A stretch of DNA of 64,000 bases from positions 248,001-312,000 of the forward strand of contig NZ_FXWI01000004.1 of assembly GCF_900177765.1 (NCBI RefSeq), written 5' to 3'. Under the pieces are notes generated by a model, which worked only from the letters and a program-made list of their open reading frames with translations, made no database searches and had not been told where the DNA came from. The translations under genes and the position numbers were made by a program. Position 1 is the stretch's first letter. Every line of letters begins with the position of its first letter. Source of the DNA: Agreia sp. VKM Ac-1783. GTDB lineage: Bacteria > Actinomycetota > Actinomycetes > Actinomycetales > Microbacteriaceae. Positions 36,278-44,633 of the stretch are shown one piece after another.

Positions 36278-36990
36278 TGGAGAACCTCGATGATCTCGGC
36301 GGTCGTGATTCGTCGGCCGGTGTAGAAGGGGATCTCTTCTCTCACGTGTCGTCGGGCATCCGTCTGGCGCAGATCGCGCATGAGGTCGACCAAGTTCAGC
36401 AGGTTGTCGTCTTCGAGGCCGAGGATCCACTCGTAGTCGCCGAGCGCGAACGACGCGACCGTGTTGGCGAGCACGCTGCGGAACTGGCTGCCCTTGCGAC
36501 CGTGTTCGCCGAGCATCGCACGACGTTCCTCATCGGGCAGCAGGTACCACTCGTAGCTGCGCACGAACGGGTACACGGTGAGCCATGCGGCCGGCTCTTT
36601 GCCCCGCATGAATGCGGGAAGGTGGTTCGAGCTGAACTCCGCGTCGCGGTGCACGCCCATGGCGTTCCACGTCGGAAGGAGCGGCTGGATGAGGCCCGTG
36701 CGACGGAGCTCGCGGAGCGCCCACTGGAGCGTCTCAGGAACGGCGCCGTGCAGCCAGAACATGACATCGGCATCCGCTCGGAGACCGGACACGTCGTAGA
36801 GGCCGCGCACGACGACGCCCTCGGCCTCGACGATCGCGATGGCGTCGTCGAGCTGGCCTACGGCGTTCGCGACGTCGTGCCCATCGAGTGCGGTCGCTCG
36901 GTCGGGGTTACGTCGGAAGACCGCCCACAGCGTGTAGCCGATGACCTCATCGGCGGGCGTGGCGGTCTGATCGACTGTCGGGTCAGTCAT
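36274..36990 (-). CDS. hemQ: Coproheme decarboxylase
   Basis: About 238 residues (also chdC), chlorite-dismutase fold. YTLWAVFR near the N-terminus, PFVRSYEWYLLPDEERRAMLGEHGRKG with the proximal heme-binding His, and SFALGDYEWILGLEDD later. Carries out the last step of the coproporphyrin-dependent route, two oxidative decarboxylations of coproheme to heme b, and marks the pathway as the Gram-positive type. ATG at 36999 is an alternative; GAGGA lies between the two candidate starts. Confidence 0.94.
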   Translation of the reverse strand: MTDPTVDQTATPADEVIGYTLWAVFRRNPDRATALDGHDVANAVGQLDDAIAIVEAEGVVVRGLYDVSGLRADADVMFWLHGAVPETLQWALRELRRTGLIQPLLPTWNAMGVHRDAEFSSNHLPAFMRGKEPAAWLTVYPFVRSYEWYLLPDEERRAMLGEHGRKGSQFRSVLANTVASFALGDYEWILGLEDDNLLNLVDLMRDLRQTDARRHVREEIPFYTGRRITTAEIIEVLQ

Positions 36991-37049
36991 GTTCCTCATT
37001 CATTTCGTGTGAGTAGTCAGTGGCGTTGGCGCGCCACGAAATCATGCGC

Positions 37050-37403
37050 TCAGCGCCTGGAAATAGCCCGGACGACGAGGAAGACCGCCCCGCCCACGGC
37101 GACCGCGAGGCCACCGACACCCGCAGCAAGGGCGACGGGGTTCTCGTCGCGCAGCACGCGGATCTTGTTGGAGATCTCGGCCGCGGCGAGCTTGGCCTGC
37201 TTCGGCACATTGAGCTTGTACTCGAGGGCGTCGAGGTTGGCGGCGATCGCCTCCCTGTTCTTCACGATGTCTGCGGCGAGCTCCGCGGAGCTGCGCTTCG
37301 GCGCCTCTGGCTTTCCATCGCCCTGCAGGGCGGTCTTGGCCATCTGGGTCGTCGCGCGAACTGCTGCGCCATCGACGGGTGCGTCTTTCTTATCGGTGCT
37401 CAT
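37050..37403 (-). CDS. DUF3618-type membrane-anchored protein
   Basis: 117 residues: an N-terminal charged part, a coiled central helix (SAELAADIVKNREAIAANLDALEYKLNVPKQAKLAA) and a C-terminal membrane segment (PVALAAGVGGLAVAVGGAVFLVVRA). ELAADI..R..LA.TLDAIE-like sequence is the DUF3618 hallmark. Overlaps the holin-like gene by four bases. Part of a three-gene set of small membrane proteins common in Actinobacteria and often next to each other, role unknown. Confidence 0.85.
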   Translation of the reverse strand: MSTDKKDAPVDGAAVRATTQMAKTALQGDGKPEAPKRSSAELAADIVKNREAIAANLDALEYKLNVPKQAKLAAAEISNKIRVLRDENPVALAAGVGGLAVAVGGAVFLVVRAISRR

Positions 37404-37804
37404 CGGCCGAGTCCCTTGATCGCGTTGACGTCTTTCTTGAGGCTGTCGACCGAGTTCTCTGGAACCGGCGGGATGCCCTTCTTGATCGAGCGCACACCGA
37501 CGAGCACGAGAATCGCGACGATGATGAGGAGGCCACCGGCCACGATCAGAGCCGCGGCCCACGGTTCGAAGACTGTGGCGAGGCCGAGCACGGCGGCGGC
37601 GATGAGCACCGCGAGCGCGAAGAAGCCGAGAAGCGCGGCGACGACGAACAGCGCTGCGCCTACTCCGAGCTTGGCGAGACGCGATGTGATCTCGCGCTTC
37701 AGACCCTCGATCTCATCTTTGACGAGCTTCGTGAGCAGGCCCGGAAGTTCGCCGAGAAGTTCGCCGAGCGACTTCTTGCGAGCCGGGTTGGGAAGGTTCG
37801 TCAT
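37400..37804 (-). CDS. Putative actinobacterial holin-X family membrane protein
   Basis: 134 residues: a cytoplasmic helix (SLGELLGELPGLLTKLVKDEIEGLKREI) with two membrane segments (GVGAALFVVAALLGFFALAVLIAAAVLGLATVFEPWAAALIVAGGLLIIVAILVLVG). This is the DUF1469/Holin-X pattern; despite the name, chromosomal members are not phage lysis genes. Middle gene of the small-membrane-protein operon. Confidence 0.87.
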   Translation of the reverse strand: MTNLPNPARKKSLGELLGELPGLLTKLVKDEIEGLKREITSRLAKLGVGAALFVVAALLGFFALAVLIAAAVLGLATVFEPWAAALIVAGGLLIIVAILVLVGVRSIKKGIPPVPENSVDSLKKDVNAIKGLGR

Positions 37805-37814
37805 CAGACGGGCC

Positions 37815-38174
37815 CTACTCGTCGTCGGCCGCGGCTGGAGCGGGCGCAGCCGGCTTCATCGTCGAGGTCTTCGTGGTGGAGGCCTTCTTCTTCGCCGAGC
37901 CGGCGGACTTCGAGCCTGCAGCCTTCGTGGGGGTGTCGTCGAGGTGCAGCAGCGAACGCACTGCCTTCTTCGTCGCGTTTCCCGCCTTCACCTGCACGGT
38001 GTCGACACGCTGGCCGGCGAACTCCCTGACCGCCCCGGCGACCTGCTGCACGGGTGCGAGATTCCACACCTTGTCGGCCCCCGACTTGATCTGCTCGTAC
38101 CGCGGCCTGCCGGCACGCGAGCCGAGAACGTAGCCTGTGGCCAGACCGACCACCAAAATCAACTTGCCGCGCAT
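37815..38174 (-). CDS. Small membrane-anchored protein with basic tail
   Basis: 119 residues. N-terminal membrane segment (KLILVVGLATGYVLGSRAGRPRYEQIK; the GYVLGSRAGRPRYEQI string is widespread in actinobacterial homologues), then a helical part and an Ala/Lys/Thr-rich low-complexity tail (KKKASTTKTSTMK) ending in acidic residues. Reminiscent of YtxH-like stress proteins. First gene of the three-gene set that precedes hemQ. Confidence 0.8.
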   Translation of the reverse strand: MRGKLILVVGLATGYVLGSRAGRPRYEQIKSGADKVWNLAPVQQVAGAVREFAGQRVDTVQVKAGNATKKAVRSLLHLDDTPTKAAGSKSAGSAKKKASTTKTSTMKPAAPAPAAADDE

Positions 38175-38327
38175 AACGACTCCGATCCCTAGAGAGTTGG
38201 CGTGAGCTATTAGCGTAGACCTTGCCGCCTGTGCTGCGAATGGGATGCCTTTCGCTCCGCGGGTGTGTTAGACGCCGACTGCAGCTCGGGCAGCAGCGGC
38301 CGACTCGCAGACTTCTATGCTGGCGCT

Positions 38328-39059
38328 ATGGACGGACTTCTTTCGGGCGGCAACATGAACGTCGTGGAGCGCAGTGGCGACACGGTCCTTCGACAGGCCG
38401 GACCCTGGACGCCCACCGTGCATCGATACCTCGACCACCTCTCCCTCGCAGGGATCGATTGGGCACCTCAGCCGCTCGGCATCGAGGGCGAACGCGAGCG
38501 CCTGTCGTTCATCGACGGCGATGTGCCCCTGTACCCGCTCCCGGAGTGGGTGTGGAGCGAGTCGCTGCTCGCCGAGTGCGCCTCCCGACTGCGCGAACTG
38601 CACGACGCGAGCATCGGCTTCGGCCTCGACGACGCCGTCTGGCAGTCGCGCAGCAAGGTTCCGGCCGAGGTGATCTGTCATAACGACTTCTCACCGCACA
38701 ATCTGGCCTTCCGCGAGGGGCACTTCATGGGCGCTATCGATTTCGACATGTGCTCGCCCGGACCGCGTCTCTGGGACATCGCCTACTTCGCGACCCGCAT
38801 CGTTCCTCTGACCGGATCGACACCCGAGGGGGCACCCGGCATGGAGGAGGCACGGCGCCGAGTGAGCATCATCCTCGAGGCCTACGGCTCCGATGCGAGT
38901 TGGGACGATGTGCTTCGCGTCGCGATCATCCGGCTCGTCGATCTGGCGCAGATGTCGATCGAGAAAGCCGACGAGCTGTCGAAGCCGCACCTTCTCGACG
39001 AGGCCGCGTACTACGAGTCGGAGGCGCACTACCTGCGCGAGCTGCGGAAGGCCCGCTGA
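38328..39059 (+). CDS. Aminoglycoside phosphotransferase-family kinase-like protein
   Basis: 243 residues. The catalytic loop VICHNDFSPHNLAFREG (Brenner motif HxDxxxxN) and the metal Asp in MGAIDFDMCSPGPRLWDIAYF are intact. Likely phosphorylates a small molecule; the family is broad (antibiotics, choline, sugars) and the substrate cannot be told. TATGCT at 38316-38321 lies 7-12 bases before the ATG, so it is probably leaderless. It lies on the opposite strand inside the heme region. Confidence 0.85.
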   Translation: MDGLLSGGNMNVVERSGDTVLRQAGPWTPTVHRYLDHLSLAGIDWAPQPLGIEGERERLSFIDGDVPLYPLPEWVWSESLLAECASRLRELHDASIGFGLDDAVWQSRSKVPAEVICHNDFSPHNLAFREGHFMGAIDFDMCSPGPRLWDIAYFATRIVPLTGSTPEGAPGMEEARRRVSIILEAYGSDASWDDVLRVAIIRLVDLAQMSIEKADELSKPHLLDEAAYYESEAHYLRELRKAR

Positions 39060-39090
39060 GCCCACTGCTTCATCGGTCGAACGGCCGGGG

Positions 39091-40560
39091 TCAGACGGCG
39101 CCGGTGCGCAGCTCGAAGGCGAAATCGGATGCCGCGGTGCGCGACTGCGCGACCGTGGCGGCCAGGCCGGTGCCCGCCATCCAGGCGCCGACCACGAGGA
39201 GCCCGGGAACAGCATCCGCCTGGGAGCGCAACGCCTCGACCCGCGCCCGGTGGCCGACGGTGGCAAAGGCCAGGGAGTCATTCCATCGCGTGAGGGCGAA
39301 GCCGCGCACCGAACTCTCATCCAGGGTGAGGCCCAGCAGCGCCGACGCATCAGACAGCGCCTGGGCTTTCGTGGGCGGCGGTGTGACGGCGTCGAGATCG
39401 TACGAGAGCCGGAGCACGTGCCTGCCGGAACCAGCAGTCTGGGCAAGCCAGTTCCATTTGGCGGTCGCGTGGGTGAGCGCCTTGGCCTGGATGCCGGGAA
39501 CGCCGGTCGCGACGAGAACACCGGTTCCACGGGGGGCCGCGTCGAGGCGGGTGTCGTCGACCACGAGGGTGGCGAGCTCTACCGAGGCGGGCTCGGGCCA
39601 GGCTTCGGGGGCTCCCGTGTCGATGCCGAGCCCATCGAGAAGTGCGAGGCCCGTGCGGAACGACGTAGCGACGACCACAGCTCGGGAGGTGAGTTCGATC
39701 GGCTCGGACTCGTCGTCGACGGACGCGGCCGTCGTGGTCCAGACGCCGTTCCCTTCGACAGGCTCATGGAGCGGGCCGGTGCTTCGGACCGCGGTGGACA
39801 TCCGGAACTCGACGCCGAACTTCTCGCAGTCGGCGACCAGCGCCTCGACCAGCCGATACATGCCGCCGTCGAGGCCCGCGACCGCGGAGCCGGCGGCGAC
39901 CTTGGTGCCACGCTCCTCGAGCAGCGCGAGCACGGCGCCCGAGAGCGAGCCCTGATTGGTCATGGCCTTCGTGAGTCCGGGGGCCACGGCGTGCACGTCG
40001 ATGACGTTCGGCGACGCCGAGTGCACCCCTCCGACGATCGGTGTCACCAGGCGATCGAGCACCGCCCGACCCATGCGGCGACGCACGATGCCACCGAGGT
40101 CGGTCTCGGGCCGCACGCGCAGAAGAGGAATGTAGCGGTCGAGCTGCGCCCGCAACGCGCCCTTCCAGCCGAGGATGCGACGCACGTCGTCGGCGAGCGG
40201 GGCGCCCGGGATTCCGAGGAGGCTGAGCTTGGGCAGCGGAGCGGCCCCATCGGGCAACTGCACCCAGGCCCCGCGGGAGTTGGGAGTGGCGATGTCGTCG
40301 CCCAGCCCGAGGTCGGCGATCAGCGTCGCAACCGGTCCGGGCTTGCCCTTCTCTCCTCCGCGGGTGGCGAAGCTCTCCGCCCCACTGTCGAGCCGGATGC
40401 CGGCTACGTCGTGCGTCGCCACGAAACCGCCCGGGGTCTCGGCCGCGTCGAACACCACGACCGTGAGTCCCTTGCGGGCGCACTCTCGCGCCGCGACGAG
40501 CCCGGCGACGCCGGCACCTATGACGACGACGTCGACGTCGACGGCCCCGTGTTCGGTCAT
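39091..40560 (-). CDS. hemY: Coproporphyrinogen III / protoporphyrinogen oxidase
   Basis: 489 residues (cgoX in the coproporphyrin pathway). FAD motif VVVIGAGVAGLVAARECARKG with PGGFVATHDVAG, and the C-terminal FAD-binding VVGAWMAGTGLAATVAQSR. Oxidises coproporphyrinogen III to coproporphyrin III, which is the substrate of HemH here. GGAG lies about six bases before the ATG at 40560. Odd point: a REP-like half unit (39753-39775) is embedded in the coding region and is translated as LHEPVEGN. Confidence 0.94.
   Translation of the reverse strand: MTEHGAVDVDVVVIGAGVAGLVAARECARKGLTVVVFDAAETPGGFVATHDVAGIRLDSGAESFATRGGEKGKPGPVATLIADLGLGDDIATPNSRGAWVQLPDGAAPLPKLSLLGIPGAPLADDVRRILGWKGALRAQLDRYIPLLRVRPETDLGGIVRRRMGRAVLDRLVTPIVGGVHSASPNVIDVHAVAPGLTKAMTNQGSLSGAVLALLEERGTKVAAGSAVAGLDGGMYRLVEALVADCEKFGVEFRMSTAVRSTGPLHEPVEGNGVWTTTAASVDDESEPIELTSRAVVVATSFRTGLALLDGLGIDTGAPEAWPEPASVELATLVVDDTRLDAAPRGTGVLVATGVPGIQAKALTHATAKWNWLAQTAGSGRHVLRLSYDLDAVTPPPTKAQALSDASALLGLTLDESSVRGFALTRWNDSLAFATVGHRARVEALRSQADAVPGLLVVGAWMAGTGLAATVAQSRTAASDFAFELRTGAV
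39753..39775. repeat. REP-like half unit inside hemY (family 2)
   Basis: CTTCGACAGGCTCATGGAGC plus CGG matches the left arm of the element at 6937-6959 with three differences in 23 bases. It is in frame within the hemY coding sequence, so the protein carries the corresponding residues in a probable surface loop. Confidence 0.5.
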
Positions 40561-40572
40561 TCGAAGCTCCAT

Positions 40573-40642
40573 GTCAGCACGTGTGTGTCGACACGCCGCC
40601 CACTCGTTCCCTCAAACGGGGTGTTGCGCGATTCGTGCTGAC
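40573..40642. repeat. Inverted repeat between hemE and hemY
   Basis: Outer arms GTCAGCACG (40573-40581) and CGTGCTGAC (40634-40642) are perfectly complementary; inside are CGACACGCCG and CGGGGTGTTGCG, which resemble the inner arms of the hemB-hemL hairpin, and an inner CGTT/AACG stem. Likely the same repeat family or a processing hairpin. Confidence 0.55.
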
Positions 40643-40675
40643 TTGGCGTCGAAGCAGCTCGCTCAGCGAAGACAG

Positions 40676-41752
40676 TCATCGCGAGTGAACGAGTTCGACG
40701 ATGCGGGTGAGCACGTCGGGGTCGGTTTCGGGCGGAACACCGTGGCCGAGGTTGAGCACGTGGGCTGGCGCGGCCTTTCCGCTCTCGAGAACCTCGAGCA
40801 CGTGCTTCTCGAGCACGGGCCAGGGCGCGGCGAGCAGCGCGGGGTCGACGTTGCCCTGCAGCGGGACTCCCCCGCCGAGACGACGGCTCGCCTCGGCCAG
40901 CGGGATGCGCCAGTCGACGCCCACAACATCGGCGCCGATGTCGTGCATGGCCTCGAGAACCTCGCCGCTGCCCACTCCGAAGTGCACGCGGGGAACCCCG
41001 AGGTCGGCCACGTAGGAGAGCGCCTTGGCCGAGTGCCGCTGCACGTGCGCGGTGTAGTCGGCGAGTGACAGAGATCCCACCCACGAGTCGAACAGCTGAG
41101 CCGCCGAGGCGCCGGCCAGCACCTGCGCGCGCAAGAACTGGCCCGTGACCGTGGCGGCCCAATCGAGCAGGCCGGCCCAGGCATCCGGATCGGCGTGCAT
41201 GAGCGTGCGCGCCCGCAGGTGGTCTTTCGACGGACCGCCCTCGACGAGATAGGCGGCGAGAGTGAAGGGCGCTCCGGCGAACCCGATGAGCGGGGTGGTG
41301 CCGAGCTGCGCGACTGTTCGGGCGACTCCCGCAGCGACGGGTGCGAGGGCAGAGGGGTCGAGGGTCGGCAGCGCAGCCACATCGGCGGCGGTGCGAACGG
41401 GCTTGCCGAGCACCGGTCCTCGGCCGGGAACGATGTCGACGTCGACTCCCGCCAACTTGAGGGGAATCACGATGTCGCTGAAGAAGATGCCCGCGTCGAC
41501 TCCGTGCCTGCGCACGGGCTGCAGCGTGATCTCGCTGCTGAGCTCGGGGTCGAGGCAGGCGTCGAGCATCTGCGTTCCGACACGCAACTCGCGGTACTCG
41601 GGCAGCGAGCGACCGGCCTGCCGCATGAACCAGACGGGCGTCACGTCGCCGCGTTGACCCCTGTAGGTCGTGACGAGAGCGCTGGATGCCGTGCGCCCGT
41701 CTACCAGGGGATGCTCGGCGGGCAGGGTGGGCGCGTCGGTTGTCGAAGTCAC
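40676..41752 (-). CDS. hemE: Uroporphyrinogen decarboxylase
   Basis: 358 residues. PVWFMRQAGRSLPEYRELR is the N-terminal signature with the substrate-binding Arg residues; GFAGAPFTLAAYLVEGG and the later HFGVGSGE are also typical. Decarboxylates uroporphyrinogen III to coproporphyrinogen III. GTG start with TAAAAT 7-12 bases upstream (41759-41764), so probably leaderless. Divergent from hemA, sharing a 56-base spacer. Confidence 0.96.
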   Translation of the reverse strand: MTSTTDAPTLPAEHPLVDGRTASSALVTTYRGQRGDVTPVWFMRQAGRSLPEYRELRVGTQMLDACLDPELSSEITLQPVRRHGVDAGIFFSDIVIPLKLAGVDVDIVPGRGPVLGKPVRTAADVAALPTLDPSALAPVAAGVARTVAQLGTTPLIGFAGAPFTLAAYLVEGGPSKDHLRARTLMHADPDAWAGLLDWAATVTGQFLRAQVLAGASAAQLFDSWVGSLSLADYTAHVQRHSAKALSYVADLGVPRVHFGVGSGEVLEAMHDIGADVVGVDWRIPLAEASRRLGGGVPLQGNVDPALLAAPWPVLEKHVLEVLESGKAAPAHVLNLGHGVPPETDPDVLTRIVELVHSR

Positions 41753-41785
41753 CGGGCGATTTTAGCTGCGCTACCTGAGCGGTGT

Positions 41786-41800
41786 TCTACGCAACGTAGA
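41786..41800. promoter_or_regulatory. Candidate operator shared by hemE and hemA
   Basis: TCTACG-CAA-CGTAGA is a perfect 6-3-6 palindrome overlapping the hemA -10 hexamer (TAGACT, 41797-41802) and 22 bases from that of hemE (41759-41764). A regulator bound here could control both divergent heme genes. Confidence 0.5.
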
Positions 41801-41808
41801 CTTATCAG

Positions 41809-43122
41809 GTGCTGCTCTGCCTGACTGCGAACCATCGCAACGCCAGCTTCGATCTTCTCGAGAAGCTGTCGATCGGCGCACCCTCCCTCGCCACCTCGCT
41901 CGTCACCGAGAGCGACTTCATTCAGGGCGCCGTGGTTCTGGCCACCTGCAACCGCTTCGAGGCCTACCTCGACGTCGACGAGCCGCTCACCGCAGCCGCC
42001 GCCCTGGCAGCCGAGCAGGCCATCGAGGTGCTGGCCGAAGCATCCGTCGTCGATGTCGACGATGTGCGCAACACCCTCACCGTTCTCTGCGGAGACACCG
42101 TGGCCGAGCACCTCTTCTCGGTGTCGAGCGGCCTCGAGTCGGTCGCCATCGGCGAAGACGAGATCGCCGGACAGGTTCGCCGCGCCCTCACCACCGCTCG
42201 TGTCGAGCACACCACCTCGGGCGACCTCGAGCGGCTGTTCCAGCGCGCATCGAAGACCTCGCGCGGCGTCAAGACCAAGACCGGCCTCGGCGGAGCGGGC
42301 CGCAGCCTCGTGCGCCTCGCCCTCGATCTGGCCGAGAGCCGCGTCACCGACTGGGCCGGCACTACGGTTCTCCTCGTGGGCACGGGCCGCTACGCCCGCG
42401 CCAGCCTCGCCGCCCTCCGCGACCGCGGCGTCACCAACGTACGGGTCTACTCGCCATCAGGCCGCGCCGCGAACTTCGCCGCCTCGCACCAGCTGCAGGC
42501 CGTTGCCAAGGCCGAGCTGGTCGAGGCGATTGCGGCATCCGACGTGATCGTCACCTGCAGCACCGCGCCCACCGTCGTACTCACCGCCGAGCAGCTCGTC
42601 GCTGCAGCAGACATAGAGGGCGCCGTCGAACGCCGCCTCGTGATCGACCTCGGACTGCCGCGCAACGTCGACCCGGCGGTCTCGACCGTTCCGGGCACCG
42701 AACTGCTCGACCTCGAGACGGTCAGCCTGCACGCTCCCCTTGAAGAATTGAATGCCGAGTCGCACGCCCGCGCGCTGGTCGGCGAGGCGGCGGCCGAGTA
42801 TCGCGCATCCCGCGCCGAGGCCGACGTCGCCCCGGCCGTCGTCGCCCTGCGCTCGCACCTCTTCGACCTGCTCGACGCCGAGATCGAACGAGCACGATCG
42901 CGCGGAAACTCGTCAGACGAGACCGAGCGAGCACTCCGCCACCTGGTCGGCGTGATCCTGCACACCCCCTCGGTCAGAGCCCGCGAGCTCGCGCGCACCG
43001 GCGGAACAGAGACCGTATTCGCGGCCGTCGAAGCACTCTTCGGACTGCAGGCCTCTCCTGCCGTCGCAGAGGCTGTTGTCGCATCCACCCTGCCCCTCAC
43101 GCATCGCGCGCCCGGAGCCTGA
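41809..43122 (+). CDS. hemA: Glutamyl-tRNA reductase
   Basis: 437 residues. Catalytic domain with nucleophilic Cys in [18 protein letters not shown] domain with [21 protein letters not shown], and a C-terminal dimerisation helix region. First committed step of tetrapyrrole synthesis via the C5 route. GTG start; TAGACT lies 7-12 bases upstream, fitting a leaderless mRNA. The GNAT gene starts immediately after its stop. Confidence 0.95.
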   Translation: MLLCLTANHRNASFDLLEKLSIGAPSLATSLVTESDFIQGAVVLATCNRFEAYLDVDEPLTAAAALAAEQAIEVLAEASVVDVDDVRNTLTVLCGDTVAEHLFSVSSGLESVAIGEDEIAGQVRRALTTARVEHTTSGDLERLFQRASKTSRGVKTKTGLGGAGRSLVRLALDLAESRVTDWAGTTVLLVGTGRYARASLAALRDRGVTNVRVYSPSGRAANFAASHQLQAVAKAELVEAIAASDVIVTCSTAPTVVLTAEQLVAAADIEGAVERRLVIDLGLPRNVDPAVSTVPGTELLDLETVSLHAPLEELNAESHARALVGEAAAEYRASRAEADVAPAVVALRSHLFDLLDAEIERARSRGNSSDETERALRHLVGVILHTPSVRARELARTGGTETVFAAVEALFGLQASPAVAEAVVASTLPLTHRAPGA

Positions 43123-43728
43123 GTGAGCAGCGAGGCCGTGCTGCGCGTGGTGGAGCCTCTCCGCACCGAGCGCCTCGTCTTGCGAACGCTCACTCCTGAC
43201 GATCTCGACGACGTCTTCGCCTACGCAGGGCGGGACGACGTGATCCGCTACCTGCCATGGCCCAAGCGCAATCGCGACGAGGTCGCCGAGCACCTGGCAC
43301 GCAGGCTCAACACCACCCTGGCCGCTGACGGCGATGTGATCGTTCTCGGTATCGAGCTGCCCCCATCGGCCGACGACCCGAGCGGGCGCCCCCGCATCAT
43401 CGGCGACATGACTCTCGTTCTCTCGAGCGTCGAACACCGTCAAGCCACGATCGGCTGGGTGTTGAACCCGGCCTACGAGAGCAAGGGCTACGCGACCGAG
43501 GCCGCATCCCGCGTTCTGACCCTCGCCTTCGACGACCTCGGTTCGCACCGCGTCGTCGCCGAGCTCGACCCGCGCAACACCGCGTCGGCTGCGCTCTGTG
43601 CGCGGCTGGGCATGCGCCTCGAGGCCCATTTCGTGCACAGCGAGATCTTCAAGGGCGAGTGGGGCGACCTCGCCGTCTACGCGATCCTCGACGTGGAGTG
43701 GAATGCCCGGAACGCGCTCGATGGCTGA
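43123..43728 (+). CDS. GNAT-family N-acetyltransferase (RimJ/RimL-like)
   Basis: 201 residues. Starts LRVVEPLRTERLVLRTLTPDDLDDVFAY as in RimJ/L-like acetyltransferases, with motif A IGWVLNPAYESKGYATEAASRVLTLAF and ELDPRNTASAALCARLGM. GTG directly after the hemA TGA; probably co-transcribed with hemA and overlapping the Nudix gene by eight bases. Substrate unknown. Confidence 0.88.
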   Translation: MSSEAVLRVVEPLRTERLVLRTLTPDDLDDVFAYAGRDDVIRYLPWPKRNRDEVAEHLARRLNTTLAADGDVIVLGIELPPSADDPSGRPRIIGDMTLVLSSVEHRQATIGWVLNPAYESKGYATEAASRVLTLAFDDLGSHRVVAELDPRNTASAALCARLGMRLEAHFVHSEIFKGEWGDLAVYAILDVEWNARNALDG

Positions 43729-44143
43729 GCCTGAGATGGCTGAGCTGTCGACGATCCTCGTCGCGGCTGTGGCGCTGGTTCGTGATCGCCGCGTTCTTAT
43801 GGTCACGGCGCGCGGTCGCGATGTCATCTACATGCCGGGCGGCAAGATCGATGCGGGCGAGACGGCGTTCGACGCGGCGATCCGTGAGGCGCGCGAGGAG
43901 GTCTCGGTCGAACTCGACTCCGCGTCTGTCGCCGAGCTCTTCACGGTGACCGTGCAGGCGCACGGCGAACCGGATGGCCGGCTCGTCGAGATGCGCGTCT
44001 TCGCCGGGTCCACGAACGACGATCCCATCGCATCCGCCGAGGTAGACGCCGTGCACTGGGTGACCACCGCCGACGCCGACCGCTGCCCGCCCGCGGGCCG
44101 CGAGACCCTGGCCCGACTGGCCGCTCTAGACCTGATCGACTGA
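43721..44143 (+). CDS. Nudix hydrolase
   Basis: 140 residues. The Nudix box GGKIDAGETAFDAAIREAREEVSVEL has the essential GX5EX7REXXEE arrangement, with Ser-Val in place of the usual final Gly-hydrophobic pair. Likely hydrolyses a nucleotide or other diphosphate; MPGGKID near VIYM is common in housecleaning members. Starts inside the GNAT gene (8-base overlap). Confidence 0.87.
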   Translation: MAEPEMAELSTILVAAVALVRDRRVLMVTARGRDVIYMPGGKIDAGETAFDAAIREAREEVSVELDSASVAELFTVTVQAHGEPDGRLVEMRVFAGSTNDDPIASAEVDAVHWVTTADADRCPPAGRETLARLAALDLID

Positions 44144-44188
44144 CCGCGGCTAATAGGTGCTGGCACGGACAGGAGCGCCCGGTGCGCC

Positions 44189-44213
44189 TGTACCGACTGT
44201 CCGCTTCGGTACA
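44189..44213. promoter_or_regulatory. Candidate operator of the flavin oxidoreductase gene
   Basis: TGTACCGA-N9-TCGGTACA, a perfect 8-9-8 inverted repeat, ends 12 bases before the TAGGGT -10 hexamer (44226-44231) of the next gene, overlapping the place of its -35. A TetR- or MarR-type repressor site would have this form; no such gene is nearby. Confidence 0.45.
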
Positions 44214-44237
44214 TGTCAGGACGGTTAGGGTTGGCGC

Positions 44238-44633
44238 ATGACTCTGGATGCCAAGCTCGCCTCGATCGCCGACGAGCGGTTCGTCTCGCTCACCACCTTT
44301 CGCAAGACCGGCGAGGGCGTGCCCACGCCCGTGTGGATCGCCCGAGACAGCGATGCCCTCATCGTCACGACGCCGGATGGAACCGGCAAGGTGAAGCGGC
44401 TGCGCAACGACGACCGCGTCGAGCTGCGCCCATCCGACCGCATGGGCAAGGTGGCCGACGACGCGCCGATCATCGCCGCGCGCGCAGAGATCGTCGACAC
44501 CGACGAGGCCCGCGTCAGCCAGGAGCGCGTCTTTCTGGCGAAGTATCGACTCGAATATCGCATCTTCATGTTCATCGAACGCCTCGGCAAAAAGGGCAAG
44601 AAGAAGCGCGTGAGCCTGCGCATCACCGCGTGA
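44238..44633 (+). CDS. PPOX-class flavin/F420-dependent oxidoreductase
   Basis: 131 residues, split-barrel fold: FVSLTTFRKTGEGVPTPVWIARDSDALIVTTPDGTGKVKRLRNDDRVELRPSDRMG is the usual N-terminal pattern of actinobacterial PPOX/F420 enzymes (TIGR03666-like). Cofactor may be F420 or FMN; substrate unknown. TAGGGT 7-12 bases before the ATG suggests a leaderless transcript. Stop overlaps the next start (GTGA). Confidence 0.85.
   Translation: MTLDAKLASIADERFVSLTTFRKTGEGVPTPVWIARDSDALIVTTPDGTGKVKRLRNDDRVELRPSDRMGKVADDAPIIAARAEIVDTDEARVSQERVFLAKYRLEYRIFMFIERLGKKGKKKRVSLRITA

Noticed and set aside
37400-38174. Prophage lysis module
   Set aside because: The holin-X and YtxH-like genes are widespread chromosomal actinobacterial genes and no other phage genes are present.
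36274-41752. Small-RNA or tRNA genes within the heme spacers
   Set aside because: No clover-leaf elements or tRNA B-box sequence were recognised; the spacers contain simple inverted repeats only.
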